In this document: positions 8,520 through 20,347 of the stretch, one piece after another | Numbering within the stretch: the first letter of the stretch is position 1 | Layout: each line of letters begins with the position of its first letter | Assembly: GCF_046244385.1 (NCBI RefSeq) | Contig: NZ_CP176366.1 | Coordinates: 1,302,001-1,366,000 of the forward strand | DNA from: Methanospirillum stamsii | GTDB lineage: Archaea > Halobacteriota > Methanomicrobia > Methanomicrobiales > Methanospirillaceae | DNA length: 64,000 bases | Reading direction: 5' to 3' | Position numbers and translations under genes: made by a program | The notes under the pieces: generated by a model | The model's database searches: none | What the model was told of the DNA's origin: nothing | What the model saw: the letters and a program-made list of their open reading frames with translations, nothing else

Positions 8520-9209
8520 TTACACCTCCCTGGCTGCATTTATTTTTTCTTCAGAGAAAATTTTTAACTTGATGAGTATTTCGGGTTTAATATTCACAAT
8601 ATACTTGAATACGAGTGCAAGAACAGCTCCTTCAAGTATGGCAAGGGGTACCTGAGTGACTGCGAAAATACCCAGAAATGTTATAAATGAACCAATGAAA
8701 CCAGTCGCTTCTGCAGGATATGCAAGTGCTAATTCTAATGCGGTGATCACATACGTGAAAAGATCAGCAAGAGCAACAGCGATGAACACGGTGATATAGA
8801 TGTTCACTTTTGTGTCCTTCAAAGCTCGATATACATAATATCCAAGAAACGGCCCGCAAATTGCCATTGAAAATGTGTTTGCACCGAGAGTGGAAAGTCC
8901 ACCATGTGCAAGGAAGAGAGATTGGAATAGAAGAACGATGAATCCGATGATTGCTGTAATAAATGGGCCGAAAATAATCGCTGAAAGACCCGTTCCTGTC
9001 GGATGAGAACAACTGCCGGTTACTGATGGAAGTTTAAGTGCTGAAAGGATAAAGATAAGGGCACCACATATTCCAAGAAGCGGTAACACATCTCTGTTGT
9101 CATTAATGATTTTCTTCAGCTGAATAAATCCATAGATAATAAAGGGGAGAGCAATAATCCACCAAATTGCCGCCCATAGGGGGGGGAGAAAACCTTCCAT
9201 TACGTGCAT
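8520..9209 (-). CDS. cbiM: cobalt transport protein CbiM (substrate-binding membrane subunit)
   Basis: Membrane S-component binding Co2+ (CbiM/NikM family). The protein begins MHVMEGFLPP; in this family the free N-terminus and His2 take part in metal binding, which fixes the start at 9209. A second metal-ligand region, CSHPTGTG, lies about residues 67-74. The 229 aa have about six to seven membrane segments. GGAG precedes the ATG by 8 nt. It is the first gene of the operon, placed to be induced together with B12 synthesis. Nickel cannot be excluded as substrate, but the cbi context argues for cobalt. Confidence 0.92.
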   Translation of the reverse strand: MHVMEGFLPPLWAAIWWIIALPFIIYGFIQLKKIINDNRDVLPLLGICGALIFILSALKLPSVTGSCSHPTGTGLSAIIFGPFITAIIGFIVLLFQSLFLAHGGLSTLGANTFSMAICGPFLGYYVYRALKDTKVNIYITVFIAVALADLFTYVITALELALAYPAEATGFIGSFITFLGIFAVTQVPLAILEGAVLALVFKYIVNIKPEILIKLKIFSEEKINAAREV

Positions 9210-9221
9210 GTTAAGAACTCC

Positions 9222-9238
9222 AAAACAAATTTTGTTTT
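9222..9238. promoter_or_regulatory. 17-bp perfect palindrome in the cbiM leader (candidate operator)
   Basis: AAAACAAA-T-TTTGTTTT, two perfectly complementary 8-bp arms around one base, centred 21 bp upstream of the cbiM ATG and just before its ribosome-binding GGAG. The position would suit a repressor of the cobalt/B12 operon, or a short RNA hairpin masking the ribosome site. The binding protein is unknown. Confidence 0.5.
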
Positions 9239-9247
9239 ATTGCTAAT

Positions 9248-9279
9248 AATATTGATCAAATATTGGTGAGTAAGATAAA
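9248..9279 (-). promoter_or_regulatory. probable promoter of the cbiMNQO-cbi operon with a second inverted repeat
   Basis: On the minus strand an A-rich, BRE-like run precedes GTTTATCTTA (TATA-like, 9271-9280). A start about 25 nt downstream would fall at 9248-9254, inside AATATT-GATCA-AATATT (9248-9264, perfect 6-bp arms). An operator overlapping the start site is the simplest reading. Inferred leader length is about 40 nt. Confidence 0.45.
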
Positions 9280-9458
9280 CTTTTTTTACTGTTGTGGTAT
9301 GCGTAATACCTAATTTTCTTCAATCCGCGCCAATAGATTTTTTGCGTGTATTTTTGAAAATAGGGAAAAATTATTGACTGATATGATAGAGGGGTTCAAG
9401 AGGGTCTGATCCGGCAATTAATTCCATGAATGATTGTTTGTATTTTTCAGGATCAAAT

Positions 9459-9472
9459 CGAAGTCTATATAT
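9459..9472 (+). promoter_or_regulatory. candidate upstream rRNA promoter (BRE/TATA)
   Basis: CGAAGTCTATATAT matches an archaeal BRE followed by TATA. It lies about 250 bp before the mature 16S, and a close copy occurs about 100 bp downstream, suggesting tandem rRNA promoters. The rest of 9280-9458 shows no gene. Confidence 0.4.
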
Positions 9473-9558
9473 GTTGATCAATGCAACTTTGTTATCCCAC
9501 ACGCTTCCTGAAATATCAGGAGCCAGCGGCCGGGGTTAGTTGTTTCGAGGGGAACAAT

Positions 9559-9573
9559 ACGAAAGTATATATG
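9559..9573 (+). promoter_or_regulatory. candidate proximal rRNA promoter (BRE/TATA)
   Basis: ACGAAAGTATATATG, a strong archaeal BRE plus TATA. Transcription would begin near 9597, giving a leader of about 125 nt before mature 16S that contains the 5' processing arm (9671-9687). Confidence 0.5.
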
Positions 9574-9723
9574 TTTCTGCGAGCAACGTAAGAGGCCGTT
9601 TTAATGGAGAACCGACGAATACCTTCAGGGTAATATTGGTTCTGACAGAGGAATACTGGTAATGTGGATATCTGTCTACATCTGCCAATACTTTAAGTGA
9701 TACAGTGTGCGAGCAATTTGGAA

Positions 9724-11189
<1,466 letters not shown>

Positions 11190-11258
11190 AAAGAAATGAA
11201 AGTAGTAGCAGATGCAGACAGACTATAAAGTTTCCAGTGTTCCTTGAATGGAATCAGA

Positions 11259-11331
11259 GGGCTCGTAGCTCAGTTGGAAGAGCGCGGCGTTTGCAACGCC
11301 GAGGCCTGGGGTTCAAATCCCCACGGGTCCA
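11259..11331 (+). tRNA. tRNA-Ala (anticodon TGC)
   Basis: Seven-bp acceptor stem GGGCTCG/CGGGTCC with the G3:U70 pair that identifies tRNA-Ala, anticodon loop containing TGC, T-loop TTCAAAT, discriminator A and no encoded CCA. It sits in the 16S-23S spacer, the normal euryarchaeal place. No intron. Confidence 0.97.
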
Positions 11332-11496
11332 CTGGTGTTAGTTATAGATTTTAGATGCACCCGGTCTGGCGACAGATCCGGGGAAGGGCTTGAGACCCCG
11401 TGAAACCGGGGCAATGATACGCTGTGTAGAGGAGACGCAGAAAGAGAAAATCACTAGGCGTTTCTGGACGTTACATGGGTTTGAAGAAACTACAAA

Positions 11497-14415
<2,919 letters not shown>

Positions 14416-14501
14416 AAATCTGGTTTCTCAAACCCAGACGAAATCCATAAACGTCTTATGAAATTCTCTCTCTCTGCTCTCCAATACATATCCCAAGCCA
14501 G

Positions 14502-14573
14502 GCCAAGATGGCGGAGCGGCCACGCGGTTGACTGCAGATCAACTACACTCCGGTTCAAATCCGGATCTTGGCT
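14502..14573 (+). tRNA. tRNA-Cys (anticodon GCA)
   Basis: Acceptor stem GCCAAGA/TCTTGGC, anticodon stem GTTGA/TCAAC around loop CTGCAGA (anticodon GCA), T-arm CCGG-TTCAAAT-CCGG and discriminator U73, which is typical for Cys. It lies between 23S and the first 5S gene, only 3 bp before the latter, so it is probably cut from the rRNA precursor. Confidence 0.95.
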
Positions 14574-14576
14574 CTC

Positions 14577-14697
<121 letters not shown>

Positions 14698-14780
14698 GTT
14701 TAAATCTAAAAAATTCTTGTTATTGTTAATTGAAAGAAGCATACGGCTTCAAATCCGGGTCAGACCGGAGTTCAGTTCTC

Positions 14781-14901
<121 letters not shown>

Positions 14902-14985
14902 GTTTAAATTTAAAAAAATTCTTGTTATTGTTAATTGAAAGAAACATACGGCTTCAAATCCGGGTCAGACCGGAGTTCAGTTCTC

Positions 14986-15106
<121 letters not shown>

Positions 15107-15196
15107 GTTTGGAAAATGATTGATAGTATTCTGTTAGACTTTTACAAGTGGATCTTTTAAAGATAATTTCAGGTTGTTGTCGTTTTTTCTGACTAT

Positions 15197-15496
15197 TGTA
15201 TATTCCGACCTGATCTGAGCAGTGAGTCCGTTCAAATTGAACACTGGTTCCGCTCAAGTTGAACACCCCTTCCGGTGATATTGAACACTTCTTACATTTG
15301 AGTTTCTTAAAGGATTCCGAAGAAAAACATCAAGGGTGGGGGGACTTTGCCCCCCTCCCTTGGACCCAACCCCCTGACAGTGATAGGCAAGTATCCCCCC
15401 TTCGCGGAGATTCGGTTCATCGGTCCAATGATTCATAAGGATGATTGACCTCATCAATAATCCTGGAAAGAGTGTTCAATTTTTCCGGAATATGCA
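15197..15496. mobile_element. 300-bp transposase-less element with IS21-like multiple end repeats
   Basis: Three direct copies of TCCG-N6-TTGAACAC at 22-bp spacing (15227-15244, 15249-15266, 15271-15288) face one inverted copy at 15472-15489. The outer ends TGTATATTCCG (15197-15207) and CCGGAATATGCA (15485-15496) are inverted and have TG/CA termini. Flanks ACTAT and ACTAC could be a decayed target duplication. The interior has a C/G-rich hairpin-like stretch (GGGTGGGGGGACTTTGCCCC region) and no istA or istB. Multiple end repeats of this kind are typical of IS21-family elements, so this is probably a non-autonomous derivative. Confidence 0.6.
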
Positions 15497-15888
15497 ACTA
15501 CAAGATATTTTTAAAAATAGTTCTTGTACGTACTTTATCTTTTCAATCTAAATCGAAATATTTTTTGCACGGTTTATATCATCCTTCAGTCTGTATTCTA
15601 TAATATCTACCACTATTATCTGGCTAGTTTTATTCAACCGAGAATAGTCTCTCAAGAGACTTGTGATAAGATTTTTTGTAGGTTCAGATCTTGTGACATA
15701 AAATTTTTCCTCCTGGTTAAATTCTGATTACCACAGATTTTCCAGTATATGAGATATCATAACGCAATCGGGAAGATTGAATTATCAGAATGCAAGGATC
15801 TATTCAAACAATGTACAATTGTATCTCTGAATTTGTTAATAACAATTGGTAAAAAAAGGGGTTTGAAATCGGTTTAATAGAATGGTAA
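15497..15888. other. AT-rich non-coding stretch
   Basis: No gene is supported. Short frames here are rich in Phe/Tyr/Ile as expected of random AT-rich DNA. Oligo-T tracts (for example the T-run at 15853-15860 read on the minus strand) could end transcription of the repeat-protein gene at 15889. Confidence 0.4.
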
Positions 15889-16416
15889 TCAGACCGATAT
15901 TCCTTTAGGAAGCGGAATTGAGGAGTTAGTTTTCTGCATCGTAGCGATTTCAGAGCTGTTAAATGATTTTGCCTTTTGCATAGTTCCTATCATTGAACTG
16001 TTGAATGCTTCAGCTGGTTGCATTGTAGCGATTTCAGAGCTATTAAATGATTTTGCCTTTTGCATAGTTCCTATCATTGAACTATTGAATGCTTCAGCTG
16101 GTTGCATTGTAGCGATTTCAGAGCTGTTAAATGATTTTGCCTTTTGCATAGTTCCTATCATTGAACTGTTGAATGCTTCAGCCGGATGCATAGATGGAAT
16201 TTCAGAACTGTTGAATGATTTTGGTTTCATAGTTCCAATCATTGAGGTATTAAACGCTTCAGCTCCATGCATAGTTCCAATCATTGAAGTATTAAATGAA
16301 GGCATTACCATACCCCCAGGATAAATCACATCATCATCTGCACATACAAAACAGAACAAAGAAGCAATTAATACACCTGTTATCATTACCAGTATACCAG
16401 AACGGAGGGTTACCAT
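15889..16416 (-). CDS. secreted 14-residue-repeat protein (FNSSxIGTMQ type), paralogue A
   Basis: Not a family I recognise. The 175-aa protein has a signal-peptide-like N-terminus (hydrophobic about residues 8-24, likely cleavage near CADDD), a short IYPGGMV lead, nine tandem units with consensus FN(S/T)S-x-I-(G/A)-TM-x4-S/A (residues 41-165) and the tail SIPLPKGISV. Every unit carries an N-x-S sequon, and the tail junction adds another (NSS). Mature protein has no Cys. Ribosome site GAGGAT precedes the ATG. Paralogue of the gene at 16568-17179, same strand, 151 bp apart. Likely exported; the regular repeats suggest a beta-solenoid or fibre and a glycosylated surface role, which is inference. 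Confidence 0.8.
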   Translation of the reverse strand: MVTLRSGILVMITGVLIASLFCFVCADDDVIYPGGMVMPSFNTSMIGTMHGAEAFNTSMIGTMKPKSFNSSEIPSMHPAEAFNSSMIGTMQKAKSFNSSEIATMQPAEAFNSSMIGTMQKAKSFNSSEIATMQPAEAFNSSMIGTMQKAKSFNSSEIATMQKTNSSIPLPKGISV

Positions 16417-16447
16417 AATTATATCCTCAGAATTCGTATGTCAGAGA

Positions 16448-16465
16448 ATTATTTAAGGATAATCT
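16448..16465 (-). promoter_or_regulatory. candidate promoter of repeat-protein A
   Basis: On the minus strand CTTAAATAATTC lies about 40 nt before the ATG at 16416, a TATA-like element with short leader. The paralogue has a similar TTAAATA box at the same distance, supporting independent promoters for the two genes. Confidence 0.35.
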
Positions 16466-16567
16466 TTCAGATTTCAGTTATTTTATTTAAGTCAACTGAA
16501 AATTATACTGTGTATTAGAAAAAGAAAAGAAATATGATAATATATGTAAGGCTTATTCTTGTGAATT

Positions 16568-17179
16568 TTAGACCTTGACACCTGATGGAAGTGGTATCGT
16601 AGATACGGAATTCTGCATTGTTCCTATCATAGAACTGTTAAATGATTTTGCTTTTTGCATGGTTCCAATTTCCGAACTATTGAATGCTTTTGAGTTCTGC
16701 ATTGTGCCGATTTCAGAGCTGTTAAAAGACTTTGAATTTTGCATAGTTCCAATTTCCGAACTGTTGAATGCTTTTGAGTTCTGCATTGTGCCTATTTCGG
16801 AGCTGTTAAAAGACTTTGAATTTTGCATAGTCCCAATTTCCGAACTGTTGAATGCTTTTGAGTTCTGCATTGTGCCGATTTCAGAGCTGTTAAAAGACTT
16901 TGAATTTTGCATAGTTCCAATTTCCGAACTGTTGAATGCTTTTGAGTTCTGCATCGTTCCGATTTCAGAGCTGTTAAATGACTTTGAGCCCTGCATAGTC
17001 CCAATTTCCGAACTGTTGAATGCTTTTGAGTTCTGCATCGTTCCGATCATAGAACTGTTGAACTTGGTGATTACCATACCGCCAGGATAAATTTCATCAT
17101 CCGCATATGCAAAGCAAATAAAAGAAACAGATACGATTGCAATAATTACCACAAGTATATCAAAACGAAGGTTTGCCAT
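16568..17179 (-). CDS. secreted 14-residue-repeat protein (FNSSEIGTMQ type), paralogue B
   Basis: 203-aa paralogue with a signal peptide (hydrophobic about residues 6-24, then AYADDE), the same IYPGGMV lead, eleven almost perfect units (consensus FNSSEIGTMQNSK plus A or S, residues 40-193) and tail TIPLPSGVKV. The frame allows a start 4 codons earlier (17191), but ATG 17179 aligns with paralogue A and has GAGGT five bases upstream. Units alternate ...KA and ...KS with distinct codons, forming an 84-bp higher-order DNA repeat, a sign of recent expansion. All eleven units contain N-S-S, a sequon for AglB-type glycosylation. First and last units have Met for Glu at position 5. Function unknown. 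Confidence 0.82.
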   Translation of the reverse strand: MANLRFDILVVIIAIVSVSFICFAYADDEIYPGGMVITKFNSSMIGTMQNSKAFNSSEIGTMQGSKSFNSSEIGTMQNSKAFNSSEIGTMQNSKSFNSSEIGTMQNSKAFNSSEIGTMQNSKSFNSSEIGTMQNSKAFNSSEIGTMQNSKSFNSSEIGTMQNSKAFNSSEIGTMQKAKSFNSSMIGTMQNSVSTIPLPSGVKV

Positions 17180-17204
17180 ATAATACCTCATGATTCGTTT
17201 GACC

Positions 17205-17219
17205 GGGAGATATTTAATG
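17205..17219 (-). promoter_or_regulatory. candidate promoter of repeat-protein B
   Basis: Minus-strand CATTAAATATCTCC lies about 33 nt before the ATG at 17179, matching the TTAAATA box found before paralogue A. Confidence 0.35.
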
Positions 17220-17307
17220 ATAGCCCACCCAAGAATATTTATTTTTATTTATAAAAAAATATTAATAAATAATTATAAAAAATTCCTTGCTCTATTTGTA
17301 ATTGGTT

Positions 17308-18177
17308 CTATTGTCTATCGGTTTTTTTCTTTTTTATGTCAAGAATCCAACGGAACACTGATGGAGCAATGTTTCCGGATTTGTGACAATATGTTACTTC
17401 ATATATGTCACCTGACAGTTCTTCGATATATTCATTTATCTGAGCTTTATTGCAGAATGTTATCCAATGAGCTGTACCTCCCTGGATTAGTCTGTCCAAA
17501 AAAAAATCCGGGCTTTTCAGAACTCCGTAGGGAGTAGGGATAATGATCCTTGAAAAATCTTTATTCAGGTAATATGCAGCCTGCAATGCATCACCCCGGA
17601 TAATATGCAGGTTTGATGAGGCGCCGTTAACTATTGCATTCCTGGCCATCCACGCACAAGCATGATGGCTGATTTCGATGGCATATACCTCAGCGCCACG
17701 TGTTGCGGCAGGGATTGCATATGGGCCGACACCGGCAAAAGGAACAAACACGGTATCTCTTTTATTAATGAGTTCGTGTATTCGTCTTCGCTCTGATGCC
17801 ATTTTCGTTGAAAAATATACTTCCCGAACATTCAGTTGGTACCTGAAACCGAATTCTCTTACTTCTGTAATTGTTTCTTTCCCAAATATTGGATCGTAAT
17901 GGGCGATCCGTTCTTTACCCTGAATTGTGGATATTTTATTAAGAATGGTAACCAGTGATGGTCTTCTTGAGAGAAGTGCTTTGGTTATGTCTTTGAAGTA
18001 TGCTTCAAGTGAAGCAGGTACTGATATTATTGCAATATTTCCTATTATTTCATATCCGTCCGGAAGATAACTGAGAAGGTCCTGTGGAATAACGCCGGCC
18101 AGATCTTTTTTCAAACCCATTTTTTCAAATTCACAAATTTTTGTAAAATTTTCGAGCGATAAAACATTGGTTCGCAA
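17308..18177 (-). CDS. Trm5/TYW2-like SAM-dependent methyltransferase
   Basis: Class I methyltransferase of the Met-10-like family, which acts at or near G37 of tRNA (m1G or wyosine-pathway steps). The 289-aa protein has an N-terminal domain, a REVYFS-RxxE entry segment about residues 117-132, the SAM loop VFVPFAGVGPYAIPAA (about 142-157), an acidic strand AVEVYAIEIS-like and a later catalytic-position motif IIIPTPYGV. In Trm5 this last site normally reads N-x-P; here it is PTP, so exact activity is uncertain. The next gene diverges. ATG 18177 is used; Met20 is an alternative. Confidence 0.7.
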   Translation of the reverse strand: MRTNVLSLENFTKICEFEKMGLKKDLAGVIPQDLLSYLPDGYEIIGNIAIISVPASLEAYFKDITKALLSRRPSLVTILNKISTIQGKERIAHYDPIFGKETITEVREFGFRYQLNVREVYFSTKMASERRRIHELINKRDTVFVPFAGVGPYAIPAATRGAEVYAIEISHHACAWMARNAIVNGASSNLHIIRGDALQAAYYLNKDFSRIIIPTPYGVLKSPDFFLDRLIQGGTAHWITFCNKAQINEYIEELSGDIYEVTYCHKSGNIAPSVFRWILDIKKKKTDRQ

Positions 18178-18250
18178 TGAAGAATATGTGACCTTTTAGG
18201 AATACGTCATTACGAATCATCCATAACCGAGTATCACCAAAATAACCATC

Positions 18251-18697
18251 ATGAATTCCGTGAGGGTCTACCTGGATGTCTGTTGCTTGTGCCGTCCATT
18301 TGATGATCAGACCCAACCGAGGATTTTTATGGAGAGTCAGGCGGTCCTGGAGATATTACGAAATTGCGGGATCACCTGGACACTGGTGTTAAGCGACCTG
18401 ATTGAATATGAATTATCACAGATGCAGGATCGAATGAAATATCTGAAGGTTTATCAGAACATCCCAAGAAACCACGAGTATATTGAGGTTGATGATGATA
18501 CTGTCTCCCAATATTCCACGTATGTTTCCTATGGATGCTCACCGGCAGATGCGATGCATATTGCTCTTGCCCAAAAGGCGAATGCGGTATTCCTCACAAC
18601 GGATGATATTTTGCTTGGATTAATTAAAAGATGTTCCAATAACACAATAGTATGTGATAATCCTGTCTCCTGGCTGACCGGAGGTGACCATGTCTGA
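18251..18697 (+). CDS. PIN-domain protein, probable toxin ribonuclease
   Basis: 148-aa PIN nuclease. Acidic residues in the expected places are Asp9 (VYLDVCC), Glu54 (IEYELS), Asp100 (SPADAMHIALA) and Asp118/119 (FLTTDD). PIN toxins cut RNA with Mg2+ and are held in check by a cognate antitoxin. The gene overlaps the next small gene by 8 bp (ATGTCTGA), so the two are co-translated. Here the putative toxin comes first, opposite to the usual VapBC order. Confidence 0.8.
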   Translation: MNSVRVYLDVCCLCRPFDDQTQPRIFMESQAVLEILRNCGITWTLVLSDLIEYELSQMQDRMKYLKVYQNIPRNHEYIEVDDDTVSQYSTYVSYGCSPADAMHIALAQKANAVFLTTDDILLGLIKRCSNNTIVCDNPVSWLTGGDHV

Positions 18698-18911
18698 AGA
18701 TACTCTTGCACAGATCCATCAAAAAGGTCTTGAAATACTATTTCGTGAGTTAGGGCCAGTTGATGCGGTGAAATTTTTGCAATTATACGACAAGGGCCAT
18801 GGAGATTATACTAAGGAGCGATCCCAATGGCTCGAAAAGGATCCGGATGTTTTTCTTTCTAACTTTTTAGACTGGAAAGAAAAGAGAAAAGAGTCACCGA
18901 AGAAGGTCTGA
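18690..18911 (+). CDS. small acidic partner of the PIN protein, putative antitoxin
   Basis: 73 aa, helical, with an ELGPVDAVKFLQLYDKG segment and a GDYTKERSQWL motif. I have the impression that similar small proteins occur beside PIN genes in other prokaryotes, but cannot verify it. The frame could open at GTG 18684, but ATG 18690 has GGAGGTG directly upstream. No DNA-binding motif is obvious, so autoregulation is uncertain. Its role as antitoxin is inferred from size and overlap. Confidence 0.65.
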   Translation: MSEDTLAQIHQKGLEILFRELGPVDAVKFLQLYDKGHGDYTKERSQWLEKDPDVFLSNFLDWKEKRKESPKKV

Positions 18912-18947
18912 TTCTCTCCGAGGTATTCAGTATCAGACCGATTCAAA

Positions 18948-18976
18948 TGAGGAGATAAGGATCTCCTCACCTTTTT
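18948..18976 (+). terminator. hairpin plus T-run after the PIN operon
   Basis: TGAGGAGA (18948-18955) and TCTCCTCA (18962-18969) form a perfect 8-bp stem with a 6-nt loop, followed by CC and T5 (18972-18976), 37 bp after the stop of the small gene. Looks like a classical terminator. Confidence 0.6.
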
Positions 18977-19301
18977 GCCCGGCCGCATCGCGACATATCC
19001 CTATTGGATAATAGAATGATACTCCCGTTATCGGGTGTTCCACGGTTCCTGGATTTCTATCTCCCCGTTTTCATGAGCCCGCATTACACAGAAGATATTC
19101 CGGGCATTTTTTACGTTTGCCTTTCGGGAGAGAAGTGCCGGATTCGCCGGGTTCAGTGTGAAGTAAATCCCCTCGAACCCACTCGAATTATCGAGCATAT
19201 CTGCACCTCGATTATTTTAAAAAGTGAAAGGATTCACGGGAGTAGCTGAAGATATAAACTGCTTCTAAAAAAACGTGTGAAACTCCAAACAAATAGTTCG
19301 A
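18977..19301. other. non-coding stretch before tRNA-Met
   Basis: An 81-codon frame at 19004-19249 is open but has no ribosome site, no recognisable motif and an unusual composition, so it is not called. Nothing else is seen. Confidence 0.4.
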
Positions 19302-19391
19302 TGCTGTTGACGGGATCCGAACCCGCGACCTCCAGATATCTCAGTTTTTTACTTATGAGTCTGGCGCCCTAACCAGCTAGGCCACAACAGC
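19302..19391 (-). tRNA. tRNA-Met (anticodon CAT) with a 16-nt intron
   Basis: Acceptor GCTGTTG/CAACAGC with discriminator A, D-arm with TAGCTGGTTAGGG, anticodon stem CCAGA/TCTGG and loop CTCATAA. An intron of 16 nt (19338-19353 on the plus strand) sits at the canonical 37/38 site: CTCA pairs with TGAG of the intron, leaving 3-nt bulges TAA and ATA, the bulge-helix-bulge cut by archaeal splicing endonuclease. CAT could also mark a tRNA-Ile2, but intron and sequence fit elongator Met. Confidence 0.93.
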
Positions 19392-19464
19392 ACAAAGTGC
19401 ATTATAAGAATGTCGTCAGAATTGATAAAACTGACGATCACCTGAACGATAGAATCCTCATATT

Positions 19465-19827
19465 ATGAAAGAGACAATTACTTTTTTCATGAATAATGAA
19501 GATATTTCCAAGATTATCATTGTTTTTTGCACCGCTCCCCCCGGAGAAGCACACTCTATTGCTGCAAAACTGATTGAAAAGGCACTTGCTGCCTGTGTAA
19601 ATATCTTCCCGATACGGTCTATATACAGATGGGAAGGATCGATTTGTGATGAACCTGAAGATCTCCTAATCATTAAAACATGCAGAGATCTGATACATGA
19701 ATTAACCTCATATCTTGTTTCGATTCATCCCTACGAAACACCGGAAGTCTTGTGCCTGCCGGTTGTTCATGGATATGATGACTATATTTCATGGGTTATG
19801 AGAGAAGTCCAAAAAAGGCATTCTTAA
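19465..19827 (+). CDS. cutA: CutA1-like divalent-cation tolerance protein
   Basis: 120-aa member of the CutA1 family, trimeric ferredoxin-like fold proteins that bind Cu and other divalent cations; the physiological role is unsettled. Visible are the FCTAPPGEAHSIAAKLIE opening, AACVNIFP and the signature HPYETPEVLCLPV near residues 92-104. A later Met9 is an alternative start. The gene is monocistronic and converges with the flavin-binding gene at 19871. Confidence 0.88.
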   Translation: MKETITFFMNNEDISKIIIVFCTAPPGEAHSIAAKLIEKALAACVNIFPIRSIYRWEGSICDEPEDLLIIKTCRDLIHELTSYLVSIHPYETPEVLCLPVVHGYDDYISWVMREVQKRHS

Positions 19828-19870
19828 TATTTCTCATTTCGTGGAAATCTCAAAATATGGTTCGAGGATA

Positions 19871-20347
19871 TTACCTTAGTCCAGAAGCCGCCATTCCGGA
19901 ACGTCGCCCTGAACATGATTCAACAGTAACTTCGATAACCGCGATGCCGGATATCTGGTTATCAGGATATGGTCCTCCTGGCGCGCCGACATATTTGGTT
20001 GAGATGATCTCCAGCCCGCGGCTTTTTTCTGCTCCTGATAAAAATCTGGCAGTTCCCTGAATCATGACGCTTTCATATGCCATTCCATATTCACAGGATG
20101 TGGATGATTTGATTAAGCTGCATTCCTGCTCAACTATGATACAGACACGCGGATTATTATTCAGGATCTCAATCTTTTTTCCTTGACCTGCACCATGAAG
20201 GTAAACTTTCTCTTTATGATACGCAAAACACATTGGCACACAATAGGGGAAATCCCCATCACTTAACCCCACATGGCAAAAAAGAGATGATGCAAGGATA
20301 TTCTTTATCTCTCCGGGATCTGATAGTTCCTTGTCTCTTCTACGCAT
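19871..20347 (-). CDS. pyridoxamine 5'-phosphate oxidase-like flavin-binding protein
   Basis: 158-aa split-barrel protein of the PPOX/NimA-like group. The pattern PYCVPMCFAYHKEKVYLHG (about residues 35-53) followed by GKKIEILNNNPRVCIIV fits the FMN (or F420)-binding core; a late YVGAPGGPYPD segment precedes the last strand. Substrate unknown. Its ATG overlaps the pycA stop (TGATG at 20345-20349), so it is the last gene of the biotin/pyruvate carboxylase operon, though no functional tie is evident. Confidence 0.75.
   Translation of the reverse strand: MRRRDKELSDPGEIKNILASSLFCHVGLSDGDFPYCVPMCFAYHKEKVYLHGAGQGKKIEILNNNPRVCIIVEQECSLIKSSTSCEYGMAYESVMIQGTARFLSGAEKSRGLEIISTKYVGAPGGPYPDNQISGIAVIEVTVESCSGRRSGMAASGLR

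Noticed and set aside
9210..9723. Cobalamin riboswitch upstream of cbiM
   Set aside because: No B12-box-like sequence was recognised and the inferred leader is only about 40 nt.
15524..15727. 67-codon Phe/Tyr-rich frame
   Set aside because: AT-rich random composition, no ribosome site or recognisable feature.
16001..17090. Long plus-strand frames opposite the repeat-protein genes
   Set aside because: The 42-bp coding repeat keeps the opposite frame open by periodicity; no ribosome site or signal, and the minus frames have signal peptides and starts.
15889..17179. CRISPR array
   Set aside because: The regular repeats are coding, contiguous and without unique spacers. No cas genes are in the window.
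19004..19249. 81-codon frame before tRNA-Met
   Set aside because: No ribosome site and no family resemblance; follows a terminator with no visible promoter.
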